A stretch of DNA of 64,000 bases from contig CAWGXG010000007.1 in assembly GCA_963826505.1 (NCBI GenBank), positions 682,001 through 746,000 on the forward strand, given 5' to 3'. The notes beneath the pieces are model-generated. The model did not search any database and had not been told where the DNA came from. It saw only the letters and a list, made by a program, of their open reading frames with translations. Source of the stretch: CAWGXG01 sp963826505 (GTDB taxonomy: Bacteria; Chloroflexota; Anaerolineae; Aggregatilineales; Aggregatilineaceae). Positions 34,796 through 45,170 of the stretch are shown here, piece by piece. A program made the position numbers and the translations under genes. The first letter of the stretch is position 1. Each line of letters starts with the position of its first letter.

Positions 34796-35419
34796 CTAGC
34801 CTCCCTGGCGTTCTTCGCCGGGCAGACCATGGATATAGCAGCGCTTTTTCGGATCGATTGCGGTGGCCAGGATGGTGCCGTCGCGTGGGTCCCAGGTCAC
34901 GAAGATGTCCTTAACGAAACTGTGGATCAGGTCCAGTGCCAGCCCTTCGAAGTCTGTGTGATCGATATGGGCCTGCTGTTTGGGCCAGCCATAGCCCCAG
35001 GCGAACCAGGACTCGTCCTGGAAGACGAGAAAATCGTAAAAGGCAGTACCGTGTGGGTCGTCGGTCAGAAAAACAGCGATGCGCCCGCACTCCTCTTTGA
35101 ACTGAAACGGCGGGATACGCGGCTCGTCTTGCAGATTGGGCCGGGCATAGCCGCGCAGCGGCATAAAGATGATACTCCAGTCTTCGATGAACAATTGGAA
35201 GCCTTCACGGCCCTCACCGCCCGGCGGCACCAACCGCCGGCATTTTCCGATCCCCGGAATGCCCGACGCGGCAATCGAAGTCAGGACCGCTTCGAGCGCG
35301 GTGAACAGCCGCCCGCTGAACTCTTTGAGCACGCGATCAAGCGAGTCTGTCGCCTGGGTGCGCTGCGTCATGATCTGGTTGAGCGTCGTCAGAATATGTT
35401 GGCGTTCGTCAGATTCCAC
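34796..35419 (-). CDS. Unknown 207-residue protein
   Basis: I choose GTG 35419 because GAGGAG stands 8 bases before it; a longer TTG start at 35482 is possible. The N-terminal half is helical (HILTTLNQIMTQRTQATDSLDRVL). The C-terminal half is rich in aromatic and beta-forming residues (YDFLVFQDESWFAWGYGW). No signal peptide, membrane helix or catalytic motif is visible. I do not recognise a family. It has its own terminator and lies between dnaA and an aminotransferase. Confidence 0.75.
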   Translation of the reverse strand: MESDERQHILTTLNQIMTQRTQATDSLDRVLKEFSGRLFTALEAVLTSIAASGIPGIGKCRRLVPPGGEGREGFQLFIEDWSIIFMPLRGYARPNLQDEPRIPPFQFKEECGRIAVFLTDDPHGTAFYDFLVFQDESWFAWGYGWPKQQAHIDHTDFEGLALDLIHSFVKDIFVTWDPRDGTILATAIDPKKRCYIHGLPGEERQGG

Positions 35420-35526
35420 GATTTGCACTCCTCGCGGATAACGCTTGCGTTTTTGGTGATCCAGACATGAATTCTGAGACAAAATGCAAGGTTGTGCAAC
35501 TTTCCTCGTGATGCCAGTGGCCGGGT

Positions 35527-36687
35527 CTACCCGTGCCGCTGCATGAAACGGTAAATGCGTTCGAGCGCCTCTTCGATTTTGTCGTAATTGGTCGCATAGC
35601 AGGCGCGCACAAACCCTACCCCAGAAGCTCCAAACGCGCTGCCCGGAATCACGGCAACACGTTCTTCGTGCAAAAGCGTTTCGGCAAAGGTAGCTTCGTC
35701 CATCCCGGCGGCGGCGATGTTGGGAAAGGCATAGAACGCCCCGCGCGGCTCGAAACAGGCCAGCCCCAACTGGTTAAGGCCATTGACCAACAGTTGGCGG
35801 CGACGGTCGTACTCGCTGCGCATGGCTTCCACGTCGTCTTCGACGTTCTCTAGCGTCGCGGCCACGGCGATCTGCGCGGTGGTCGGCGCGGACATGATCG
35901 TATACTGGTGGATTTTGCGCATGGCCGCGATCAGGTCGGCGGGACCAACGGCGTAACCCAGACGCCAGCCGGTCATGGCGTGGCTTTTGCTGAAGCCGCC
36001 CAAGACGATGGTGCGCGAGCGCATCCCCGGCAGCGTGGCGAAATGGGTGTGCGTGATGCCGTACACCAGCCGGTCGTAAATTTCATCCGAGATCACCAGC
36101 AGATCGTGTTTTTCGGCCAGCGCGGCGATCTCCAACAGGCGCTCGCGCGTCATCACGGCCCCGGTGGGATTGTTGGGATAGCCGATCAAGATCGCCTTGG
36201 TGCGCGGTGTGATGACGGCCTCGACTTCGGCACCCGTCACCTGGAAATCATTGGCGACTGAGGTGTCGATCACGACCGGCACACCGCCCGCGAATACCAC
36301 TTCTGGCCCGTAGGAAACGAAACACGGCTGCGGGACGATTACCTCGTCACCGGGGTTCAAGACGGCGTTCAGGATCAGGTAGAGCGCTTCGCTCACGCCC
36401 ACCGAGATCAGGATTTCTTGCTCGGGGTGGTAGTCGATAGCGTACAGGCGCTGCAAGTAGCGGGTGATGGCCCGGCGCAGCTCGATCGTGCCGCTGTTGC
36501 TGGTGTAGTGGGTGTCGCCATGCTCCAATGAGTCGATCCCGGCGCGCAGGATAGCGTCCGGCGTGACGAAATCGGGTTCGCCAATGCCGAGCGAGATCAC
36601 ATCCGTCATGGTGGCGCTGATGTCGAAGAATTTACGGATTCCGGAAGGGGGAACGGCTTTGACCCGTTCTGAAACGAACTCGCGCAT
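35527..36687 (-). CDS. PLP-dependent class I/II aminotransferase
   Basis: This 386-residue aspartate-type aminotransferase starts at ATG 36687 (MREFVSERVKAVPPSGIRKFF). It has LGIGEPDFVTP, YPNNPTG, VISDEIYDRLVY and the PLP lysine in GGFSKSHAMTGWRLGY. It transfers amino groups between amino acids and 2-oxo acids; the substrate is probably aspartate or an aromatic/branched amino acid but cannot be fixed. A CACAGAG-type element lies just upstream. Confidence 0.92.
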   Translation of the reverse strand: MREFVSERVKAVPPSGIRKFFDISATMTDVISLGIGEPDFVTPDAILRAGIDSLEHGDTHYTSNSGTIELRRAITRYLQRLYAIDYHPEQEILISVGVSEALYLILNAVLNPGDEVIVPQPCFVSYGPEVVFAGGVPVVIDTSVANDFQVTGAEVEAVITPRTKAILIGYPNNPTGAVMTRERLLEIAALAEKHDLLVISDEIYDRLVYGITHTHFATLPGMRSRTIVLGGFSKSHAMTGWRLGYAVGPADLIAAMRKIHQYTIMSAPTTAQIAVAATLENVEDDVEAMRSEYDRRRQLLVNGLNQLGLACFEPRGAFYAFPNIAAAGMDEATFAETLLHEERVAVIPGSAFGASGVGFVRACYATNYDKIEEALERIYRFMQRHG

Positions 36688-36762
36688 GATGTCGCTCCTG
36701 GGCTGCAAGGACGGTCGCGACCCAAGTATACCAGGGGTTGGGAGCGCGGGCGATGCACAGCA

Positions 36763-36824
36763 GGAGAGCACAGAGTTACCGCTTTTCCCCGTGCTCTCCC
36801 GTCCTTCTCTTGTTTTTCTCTGTG
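36763..36824. repeat. Second CACAGAG/CTCTGTG inverted-repeat element
   Basis: GGAGAGCAC (36763-36771) pairs with GTGCTCTCC (36791-36799), and CACAGAG (36769-36775) pairs with CTCTGTG (36818-36824), giving two alternative stems. It is related to the element at 20915-20989 and also sits between two same-strand genes. Confidence 0.5.
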
Positions 36825-36834
36825 GGACTGCTTC

Positions 36835-38041
36835 TCAGATCACGCGCACCGGCGTGCCGACGTCCGCCCAGTTGAAGAACCATTCGGCTTCGGGCGTGGG
36901 CAGGTTGACGCAGCCGTGACTCATCGGGCGGCCAAAGGCGTTGTGCCAGTACGTCCCGTGGATGCCGTAGCCCTGGTAGAAGTACATGGTGTAGGGCACG
37001 GCGGGCAGGAAGTAATCCGGGCCGCTCATGTCGGTGGCTGTGTACTTGCGCAGGATGCTGAAATCCCCTTGCACGGTCGGAGTCGCGGGCAGGCCGGTCG
37101 AAGCGAGCGTCGAATGTACGAGCTGGCCGTTTTCATAGGCGTAGATGCGCTGGTTCTCGGTCGAGACGACGATCGCCTTGCCGCTCGTCGTGGGCGGCGC
37201 GGGGGCGTCCGCCGCGCTGGGCGTATACACGCCCGCCGCCGGGATCGTCAGCTCCTGGCCGACGTAGAGCAGATCCGGATTGCTGATGCCGTTCAGCGCG
37301 ACGATATCCCCGATCGAGACGTCGTAGAGCTTGGCGATCAGACCCAGTTCTTGTCCGGCCTCGACGATGTGCGTCGTCGTAACGCCGCTGTACTGCGTGG
37401 ACGGCTCCGGCTCCGGCGCGGGAATGTCGATCATGCTCAGCTCGAAGATGCCGTCGTCCAATTCGCCCGCCAGATTGGTGTGCAAGCGGTTGAGCATGAC
37501 CGGGATGTCCATCGCGCGGCCTGCCTGCCCCGGCACGGCGGCGATGTTCGCCTGATCGCTGAGCGCGATCAGCGCGTTCTGGGTACGGGTCAGGTCGATG
37601 GTGTAGGCCGGGGTGATGTCCTGGCCATCCGACGCGGTCTGCGCTGCGGCGACAGTCTGGGGGATGTCTACCCCGACGCCCAGTTCATCCAGCGTCAGCG
37701 ACCACTGGCGATCGCCATCCGTCAGGCGCACGGCGCGTGAGGTCAGCGCGGCCTGGGTGAGCGTGGTCGATGCCTGTTCGGCCGTCTGTCCGCCGACCGG
37801 CACTCCCGCCACGCTGGACCCAGTCGGGAGCGTGGCCTCAGTGGGCGAGAGGTACAGTGACCAGCAGCACAAAAACCCCCATGGTCAGGATGACGCCCAG
37901 CGTCAAAAAGCCAGACGCGGCCAGCCACAGCGTCCGGCGGCTCCAGCGAACGGGCGCGCCGTGCTGACGTGGGCGGGTGGGCAGGGGCGAACGGTTGGGG
38001 TGTGGCGTACATAGATCGTAATCTCCGTTGAAGTGGTTCAA
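36835..38041 (-). CDS. L,D-transpeptidase with LysM domain, membrane-anchored (frameshifted)
   Basis: A basic N terminus and membrane helix (TLWLAASGFLTLGVILTMGVFVLLV) lead into a peptidoglycan-binding-like region. A LysM domain follows (HIVEAGQELGLIAKLYDVSIGDIV), then a YkuD domain with HGTYWHNAFGRPMSHGCVNL, which carries the catalytic His and Cys. The frame breaks near 37860; removing one C gives LVTVLSPTEATLPTG. ATG 38012, with GGAG upstream, is another start that would need a further shift. It forms 3-3 peptidoglycan links. Confidence 0.85.
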
Positions 38042-38231
38042 TGCTTATGTAGTGTACTCCAGCCTCATTGGACTGATTGGACGGGCGGCGCACGTCTGAT
38101 CGACGCCTGACCTACGCTCACCGGCTGGCATCCGACCAAAATGCTATTTCAGAGCGCGTGTCTTTTCTGGTACACTGATCCATGTGTTGGAGTGACGATG
38201 CCCGGCGGCAGCGTGCGGAGGCAGAGAGACG

Positions 38232-39096
38232 ATGGCACAAAAGCGGTTGTTGATCATCGAAGACGATGTCGATTTGCACGAAATGCTGGCCACCTATTTT
38301 GTGAGTCTGGGCTACGTCGTGTTCCAGGCAGAGGAGGGCAGCGAGGGCATCGCGTTGAGCCGCGCCCGCTTCCCTAACTTGATCCTGCTGGACGTGATGC
38401 TGCCCGATATGACCGGGTTCGACGTGTGCCGCGCGCTGCGGACCACGACTCTGACCAAGTACATCCCCATCATGTTCCTGACGCAGCGCGACGCCCGCGC
38501 CGACAAAGTGGCGGGCCTGGAATTGGGCGCTGACGATTACATCACCAAGCCGTTTGATATTGAGGAACTGCGCCTGCGGGTCGAGGGATCGATCCGCCGG
38601 GCCACGCGCGATCACCTGCACGAGCCGCGTACCGGACTTCCCGACCGGCCCCCTGATCGCAGCCGAGCTGCGGCGGCTGAACGAGTTGGACGCGGCGGGC
38701 TGGCATCACCTGGACATCCGTGTCAAGGGGTTTAGCGCGTTCCGCGAAGCATACGGATTTCTGGCGGCGGACGAGGCGCTGGGACTGGTCGCCCAGGTGT
38801 TAACCGGCGCGCTCACTGAATTCGGCACGCCCAATGATTTCATCGGCACGCCGGAGGAAGCGCGTTTTACGATCCTGACGCGCGCGGGCGGCCCCGAGAG
38901 CGATTCAACGGCGCTGGTGGACGCTTTCGCCGCGACGCTGGTCGCGCGTCTCGCGGAGCGCGTCAAGACGCTGTATAAATTCGAGGACGCCGAGCGCGGA
39001 GCGGTGCTGCTCAATCCTGGTACGCCGGAAGAACGGCAGGAAGTGCTGATGACGCTCCACATCGAGCGTACCGATTTGGGCGGTCCGTCGGCGTAG
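38232..39096 (+). CDS. Response regulator with degenerate GGDEF-like output domain (one frameshift)
   Basis: The receiver (residues 1-120) has IIEDDVD, phospho-Asp in LILLDVMLPDMTG, and KPFD. The frame breaks near 38643; removing one C restores RTGLPTGPLIAAELRRLNE. The rest (FSAFREAYGFLAADEALG) resembles a GGDEF fold that has lost the GGDEF motif, so it likely has no cyclase activity. The repaired length is 287 residues. It may act through protein contacts or nucleotide sensing. Confidence 0.8.
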
Positions 39097-39120
39097 CAGA
39101 AAAGCAGGACCAAACAGCAC

Positions 39121-40993
39121 TTATTTCCCCACAGTGCGATCCAGGAAATCCACAATCGCCGGATAGGCCACCAGCCGGTTTTTCAGCTTCATGAGGCCGT
39201 GCCCCTCGTCGTCAAAGACCATGAATTCTACCGGCACGCCGCGCGTCTTGATCGCCGCGACCATTTGCTCCGCCTCACTGAGCGGCACGCGTGGATCATT
39301 CGCGCCATGAATGACCATCAGCGGCGCTTTTATCTGGTCGACGTGCGTGATCGGCGAGATGCTTTCGAGGAAAGCGCGGTCATGCGCCAGACTGCCATAC
39401 TCCGCCTCGCGGTGGGCGCGGCGGTAGTCGCTCGTGTTCTCCAGAAACGTGACGAAACTGCTGATCCCGACGATGTCGACGCCCGCCACCCACAGCTCCG
39501 GGTAGGTGGTCATGGCCGACAGCACCATGAAGCCGCCGTAACTACCGCCGTAAACCACGATGCGATCGCCATCGATGCCCGGCTGCTGTTTGAGCCAGTG
39601 GGCCGCGTACGCGAGATCGGCCACCGAGTCCATGCGTTTTTCCACATCATCGAGATGGCTGTACTCTTTGCCATAGCCGGTCGAGCCGCGCACATTGGGC
39701 ACCAGCACCGCGTAGCCATGATTCACGATATATTGGATGTAGGGGAAGAACAGCGGCCGCGACTGGCTCTCCGGCCCGCCGTGCACAAGCACGACGACCG
39801 GCGCCAGCTGATCTGAATTGTCTGGTGGGCGGTACAGCCACGCGGGAATGGTACGCGGTGTGCCGTCGTCGGCGGTGTCGAAGGTTGGATAATGGATCAA
39901 CTCTGGCGCTACGAACGAATTCCAGCGGCAGGCCACCGTGTGCCGAGCGCGTGACTGGCCGGGCGGTTTCCAGATCCCGATCCCAGATCCAAATGTCGCC
40001 CGACCGTGTCGCCAGCAGACTCATATACGCCACCTGCCGCGCATCTGGCGAAAAACACACCTGTAATTCCCCGAGCATGGTCACGATGCCGGGGCGGTCC
40101 AGCGCGGGCACGCGCTCGGATGCGCCGCTGTGCGTGTCATATATATAGAGGTCTGAAACGCCATCCGCGTTGACCGCATAGGCCAGCCAGCGGCCATCCG
40201 GCGACGGCACGATCCCTTCAATATCCCACTCCGGCGCGACGAGCGTTTCCCATGCCAGTGTGTCCAGGTCCAGCCGCGCCAGCCCCATAAAATCTGACTC
40301 CCGGTCGGTCAGCACGTAAAGTACGCGGCCATCGGCGCTGAAACACGGCGTTTCGTAACGCACCGGACCGCCGGAGTCGGGCGTCAGAGGTCGCGCCGCA
40401 CCCGTGGCCAGATCGATCGCGATCAACGTGTGCTCGAATGAGCTGATCATGAGGCGTACCAAAGCCTGCCTGTCGTCCGGCGAATAGACCGCCGAGACGA
40501 AACCGGGCTGCTCGTTCTGCCAGACCAGACGCGCCGGACCATCGACCGGCTGATCGTACAGGTCGAACAGGCCGGGAACGCGGCGGTTGGCCGCGTACAG
40601 CACGCGCGTACCGTCGTGGGAGACGTCGCAAGGCAGGTGCATCGCGCTCTCGTAACCCGCGGTGAGCGCCGTTTCCTGCCCGGTGACCGGATCGAGCACA
40701 AACAACTGCATTTTCTCGCTGCCGGACTGGTCGCGCGCGTAGAACACGCGTGAGTCGCCGGGGGCGGGTGCGGTGCGAACCCAGACCACGCGCTCGGAGT
40801 CGAAGGTTAGCTGGTCGGGCCAGCGCGGCGGCTCACCCGGCGCGGGAATGTCCACCGCCCACACCTGGGATACGCCGGTGATGTCGGAAAGAAAGGCCAG
40901 CCGAGAGCCATCCGAAAAATAGACGGGAGACGCCACCCCCCGCACATTCAGGTAGCGTTCGATCGGGTAGCGTACCGTGTCGTGAGCGGGCAT
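39121..40993 (-). CDS. S9-family prolyl oligopeptidase / acylaminoacyl-peptidase-like (one frameshift)
   Basis: The N-terminal 360 residues are a TolB/WD-type beta-propeller with repeats such as YFSDGSRLAFLSD and VPSPDGRWLAYAV. The C-terminal alpha/beta hydrolase has VHGGPESQ, the nucleophile in GGSYGGFM, the acid in GANDPRVP and the base in DEGHGL. One T removed near 39917 gives PLESFVAPELIHYP and 623 residues. AGGAG precedes ATG 40993. It is likely cytoplasmic and is downstream of the nitroreductase. Confidence 0.88.
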
Positions 40994-41049
40994 GAGAATT
41001 GTGCTCCTTTTTAGGTCGGCGATGTGACAGCGTGCCCTATTAATAGTAT

Positions 41050-41715
41050 TTATATAAAGGTTGCGATTTCGCCCAGCGGTTTTTTCGTGATGGCGGGCAC
41101 CGTCGCATCCTCGGTGGGATAGCCGGTCACGAGCAGCAGATAGGCGCGCTCGTTGGCGGGACGTTCCAAAATCTCCGCGAGAAAGTCCATCGGGCTGGGC
41201 GTGTGTGTGAGCGTCGCCAGCCCGGCGTGATGCAGCGCCGCGATCAGCAGTCCGACCGCGATCCCGACCGATTCCTGCACGTAATAATGCTTGGTGGTGC
41301 TGCCGTCTGGCAGCAGCCCATAGCGCTGCGCGAAGACCGCGATCACGTAGGGCGCGCTGTCCAGAAACGGCTTGTTGGGATCGGTGCCCAGCGGTGCGAG
41401 ATCGTCCAGCCAATCCTGGGGCGCGCGGCGGTTGTAGAACTCGCGCTCCTCGGCTTCAGCCGCCTCGCGGATGCGATGCTTGACGGCGGTCTCGCTCACC
41501 ACGACAAAATGCCAGGGCTGCTTGTTGGCCCCACTGGGAGCCGTCCCAGCCGTGCGCAGGCAGTCCTCGATGATCGGGCGCGGCACCGGGCGATCCGAAA
41601 ACTGGCGGACCGTGCGCCGCGTCCGCATCTCGGCATAGAAGTCGGCGGCGCGCTGCTGCATCTCGTCTGGCGGGTACGAGTGAAACGCGAGCGGGATAAA
41701 GTCTGAATCGGGCAT
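41050..41715 (-). CDS. Nitroreductase-family flavoprotein
   Basis: This 221-residue FMN enzyme starts at ATG 41715. The RRTVRQFSDRPVPRPIIEDCLRTAGTAPSGANKQPWHFVVV segment resembles the iodotyrosine-deiodinase-like branch. It also has VQESVGIAVGLLIAALHHAGL and a C-terminal KKPLGEI. It probably reduces a nitro, halo-aromatic or quinone compound with NAD(P)H; the true substrate is unknown. It lies 56 bases before the S9 peptidase, so the two may share a transcript. Confidence 0.88.
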   Translation of the reverse strand: MPDSDFIPLAFHSYPPDEMQQRAADFYAEMRTRRTVRQFSDRPVPRPIIEDCLRTAGTAPSGANKQPWHFVVVSETAVKHRIREAAEAEEREFYNRRAPQDWLDDLAPLGTDPNKPFLDSAPYVIAVFAQRYGLLPDGSTTKHYYVQESVGIAVGLLIAALHHAGLATLTHTPSPMDFLAEILERPANERAYLLLVTGYPTEDATVPAITKKPLGEIATFI

Positions 41716-41799
41716 GATGGCTCCAGGGTGGTGGGCGGACAATTTGCCAGTACAATTCTAGCAGGGAATCCGTGAACGACAGGAAGCCGAGATAGTACG

Positions 41800-42654
41800 A
41801 TGAACAGCCCGACCGATCACCCCGCGCGGTTATTTGTCATCCTGGCGCGCAAAGCGCCCGCCGCTGTGATCCTACGACGCGGACCCAGCGATTGGGTGCG
41901 GTTGATCGCCTGGAATACCGCCGAGGATCGTTTCGAGGGTGGGCAGTGGTTTCACGGGCACATTTATACGCGGCGCTGCGACCTGTCGCCGGACGGATCG
42001 CTGTTTATCTATTTTGCGGGGAGGCACGGCGCGAACGGCGATCCGACTATCCCTCGAACATGGACCGCGATCAGCAAGCCACCCTACCTGACCGCGCTGG
42101 CGCTGTGGCCCAAAGGCGACGCCTGGAACGGCGGCGGTTTGTTTCTGGACGATCGCACGGTCTGGCTCAATCATTGGCCCCGCGAAGCCGAGCCGCATCC
42201 GCGCTTTCTGCCGCCCAAACGGCTGCGCGTCAGGCCGAGCGAGGAGCGCGGCGGCGAGGATTTTCCCATCTACGGCAAGCGCCTGGTGCGCGACGGCTGG
42301 ACGGTTGTGCATGAAGGGCGCATCATGTGGGGCTACAGCGGCGATCCGCCGGTCTGGCGCAAGCCCGATCCCAGCGGACGATATCAACTCGAAATGACTC
42401 TTTACGGCTACGATCCGGCTCCTTACGGCGATCCGTACCGGTTCGAATATGCGCTGCTTGGGGGCGAGGACGTGCTGCTGGAAGGAGTCGAGTGGGCGGA
42501 TTGGGATCAACGCGGGCGGCTGGTCCTGGCGCGAGCGGGCTGCTTGTATGCCGTGCTGCCGGACGGCTACGGGCCGGATGTCGTCCCGATCGCCGATTTC
42601 AACGATCAGGTGTTTGAGCCGATCATAACGCCCGGATGGGCCAGGCGCTGGTGA
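41800..42654 (+). CDS. Unknown 284-residue protein
   Basis: This soluble protein is rich in Trp, Gly, Pro and Arg, with beta-strand patterns such as WVRLIAWNTAEDRFEGGQWF and LSPDGSLFIYFAGRHG that look propeller-like. The end, WDQRGRLVLARAGCLYAV, also resembles a blade. No signal peptide or active-site motif is visible. I do not recognise it. It starts 84 bases from the divergent nitroreductase. Confidence 0.75.
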   Translation: MNSPTDHPARLFVILARKAPAAVILRRGPSDWVRLIAWNTAEDRFEGGQWFHGHIYTRRCDLSPDGSLFIYFAGRHGANGDPTIPRTWTAISKPPYLTALALWPKGDAWNGGGLFLDDRTVWLNHWPREAEPHPRFLPPKRLRVRPSEERGGEDFPIYGKRLVRDGWTVVHEGRIMWGYSGDPPVWRKPDPSGRYQLEMTLYGYDPAPYGDPYRFEYALLGGEDVLLEGVEWADWDQRGRLVLARAGCLYAVLPDGYGPDVVPIADFNDQVFEPIITPGWARRW

Positions 42655-42691
42655 CGGTTTGCATGGCGATGATCATTCACGAGGGGCTTTC

Positions 42692-43366
42692 ATGAATCGC
42701 GACGAGGTATTAGAGCGGCTGCAAGCGCTGGCCAACTCGGACGCCGTGACGGGCATGGCGCGTTATGGCATCAACCCCGACCATGCTTACGGGATCAACA
42801 TCCCCACGCTGCGCGCCCTGGCCAAAGAAATCGGGCCGGATCACGCGCTGGCGGATCAACTTTGGGAGTCCGGTAAGCACGAAGCGCGTATCCTGGCGAC
42901 GATGATCGACCGGCCCAAGTGGGTCACTGAGCAGCAGATGGATCGCTGGGTCGAGGATTTCAACTCGTGGGATCTGTGCGATCAGTGTCTCGGCAACCTG
43001 TTCGACCGTATGGGGGCGCTGGCCCACAGTAAGGCGCTGGCGTGGAGCGAGCGCGACGAGGAATTCGTCAAGCGGGCGGGCTACGTGCTGATGGCGCGGC
43101 TGGCCGTCGGCAAGAAAGGTATGACCGACGCCGATTTCGAGCCGTTCTGGCCGCGCCTGATCGCGGGTGCGACCGACGAGCGCAACTTCGTCAAGAAGGC
43201 GGTCAACTGGGCGCTGCGCCAGATCGGCAAGCGTAGCCGCGCGCTCAACACGCGGGCGATCCAGACGGCAGAGGCTATGCAGCAAATCGATTCGAAAGCG
43301 GCGCGCTGGATCGCGGCGGACGCCCTGCGCGAGCTGCGCAGCGAGGCGGTCCAGGCGCGGCTATAA
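42692..43366 (+). CDS. DNA alkylation repair protein (AlkD-like HEAT repeats)
   Basis: This 224-residue all-helical protein starts at ATG 42692 (MNRDEVLERLQAL). Landmarks are YGINIPTLRALAKEIG, HEARILATMI, WVEDFNSWDLCDQC and NFVKKAVNWALRQIGKRS, all typical of the AlkD fold. AlkD removes 3- and 7-alkyl purines without base flipping. It is close to the preceding unknown gene. Confidence 0.88.
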   Translation: MNRDEVLERLQALANSDAVTGMARYGINPDHAYGINIPTLRALAKEIGPDHALADQLWESGKHEARILATMIDRPKWVTEQQMDRWVEDFNSWDLCDQCLGNLFDRMGALAHSKALAWSERDEEFVKRAGYVLMARLAVGKKGMTDADFEPFWPRLIAGATDERNFVKKAVNWALRQIGKRSRALNTRAIQTAEAMQQIDSKAARWIAADALRELRSEAVQARL

Positions 43367-43408
43367 CCACAGGCGGATGCCCTGCGAAATGGTGTGCAGG
43401 GCTGCTCT

Positions 43409-44752
43409 TCAATCAGGGGCGGCTGCCGGTTCGTCGCGGATGTCGGTCGGTTCGAGCAGTTCCTCCGGCGGCGTGTAGATCACGCGGATTTTGCGGATGC
43501 GCCGGTCGTCAACGCTGAGCACTTCCAGGTGCAGATTTTCGTCGTCGATTATTTCTCCGGTCACCGGCACTTTACCCAGCTTGCTGTAGACATAGCCGCC
43601 GAGTGTATCGCTTTCGGCGGTGGGCAGCTCAACGTCCAGCTTGCGGTTGAAGTCGTCGAGATCGATCCCGGCGTCGAAAATGTATTCGTGTTCGCCGACC
43701 TGCTGGTAGATTTCTTCTTCGTTCACGTCGTACTCGTCGCGAATTTCCCCGACGATCTCTTCGATCAGGTCTTCCAGCGTGACAAGCCCCGCCGTCCCGC
43801 CATATTCATCCACGACGATCGCCAGGTGGATTTTGCGCTGCTGCAAATCGGTGAGCAGATCGACCGCTTTCTTCGACTCCGGCACGAAATGCGCCGGGCG
43901 CAGCAGATCGCGGATCGGGCGATCGGGATACCCGTCGCGCCAGACCGGCAGCAGGTCTTTGGCGTAGAGCAGACCGCGAATGTGATCGATCGATTCCTCG
44001 TAGACCGGGATGCGCGAATGCCCGGCTTCCACGATGGTTTTGACGGCATCCATCAGCGGCGTGTTGATGTCCATCGCCACCATGTCGATGCGCGGGACCA
44101 TCAGCTCGCGGGCCAGCGTGTCACCGAACTGGAAGATGGAGAAGATCATCTCTTTTTCTTCATCTTCGATCGCGCCGCCCTCGGATCCGGCGTCGACCAT
44201 CATCATGATCTCTTCTTCCGTGACGAACGATCCGGAGGTCCGGCCCACGAAAGGCAGCGCGAACTGGTTGCTGATCCACTGCAACAGGCGCAGCATGGGG
44301 GCCAGCAGATAGGCCAGCAGATCGATCGGGCCGGCGACGCGCACGGCGATGGTGTCCGCATACCCTACGGCGATATTGGTGGGCAGCATTTCGCCAAAGA
44401 CCAGCGTCACGATCGCGACCAGCAGCAGCACGCAGCCGTACGCGATGACGGCGGCCACTGTCGCGTCGACTTCGCCCGCCAGGGCGTCACGCAGCGGCGG
44501 GACAAGCGCCACCGCCGCCACCAGCGCGATCGCGAAGCGCAGCAGCAGATCGACCAACTGCTGCGAAGCCAGCAGGCGCGTTGCGTCATTTGTCAGCGAC
44601 AGCGCCCGCATCGCGCGGGGTTGACCGTCCTCGGCCATGTCTTTGAGCTTCGATCGATGGGCGTGAATGAGGGCCACATACGACAGTTTGAGCGTGGCGT
44701 TCAGCGCAATGAATGCGACGAGCACCACCAGCCCGGTTAAGCTATCGTCCAC
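43409..44752 (-). CDS. CNNM/HlyC-CorC family membrane protein
   Basis: This 447-residue protein has an N-terminal DUF21 domain of three to four membrane helices (LTGLVVLVAFIALNATLKLSY, ALVAAVALV, GCVLLLVAIVTLVFGEMLP). Two CBS domains (LMVPRIDMVAMD, RGLLYAKDLLP) and a C-terminal CorC/HlyC transporter-associated domain (LDDFNRKLDVELP) follow. Family members are linked to magnesium or cobalt export. Long acidic linkers are present. Confidence 0.92.
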   Translation of the reverse strand: MDDSLTGLVVLVAFIALNATLKLSYVALIHAHRSKLKDMAEDGQPRAMRALSLTNDATRLLASQQLVDLLLRFAIALVAAVALVPPLRDALAGEVDATVAAVIAYGCVLLLVAIVTLVFGEMLPTNIAVGYADTIAVRVAGPIDLLAYLLAPMLRLLQWISNQFALPFVGRTSGSFVTEEEIMMMVDAGSEGGAIEDEEKEMIFSIFQFGDTLARELMVPRIDMVAMDINTPLMDAVKTIVEAGHSRIPVYEESIDHIRGLLYAKDLLPVWRDGYPDRPIRDLLRPAHFVPESKKAVDLLTDLQQRKIHLAIVVDEYGGTAGLVTLEDLIEEIVGEIRDEYDVNEEEIYQQVGEHEYIFDAGIDLDDFNRKLDVELPTAESDTLGGYVYSKLGKVPVTGEIIDDENLHLEVLSVDDRRIRKIRVIYTPPEELLEPTDIRDEPAAAPD

Positions 44753-45170
44753 AGGGGTTTACCTTTACAGCTAGGATGAAGGCAGGTGTTCGCGGGGATC
44801 GACGCATACCAAAACACGCCGTGCGCCGTTCGACGCCGGGGTTTTGCCATGTGCGCGCGCAATGCAATGGAGGGTCTGAAGAATCGTCTGAAACGCTGTA
44901 TGTCATGGGTAGATCGGCGGCACCTCTGCTCTTACTGAAGCCGCCACTATGCGGGCATTGTACCATAAAAGAGAAAGAGGTCAACTCTGTGCGGGCTAAA
45001 GTGGTTACGCGCACGCTGTTACCGACCCAGCGGTGGGCGCAGGCGTTCAAGAAATTCCTTTCGTTCTCCATACCTAACCGCATGTTCACGGATTCCCAGA
45101 TCGCCGCCGATCTGGTCAGGGGCGGAGCGCTGCGCTACAATCCGGTCTGGGAAGGAAGGTCTCAGCAGGG
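44753..45170. other. Divergent intergenic region
   Basis: This is a 418-base gap between the leftward CorC-family gene and the rightward 45171 gene. TGGTCA (45113-45118) and TACAAT (45136-45141), 17 bases apart, make a weak promoter for the latter. I see no RNA gene. Other open frames here are short and lack support. Confidence 0.4.
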
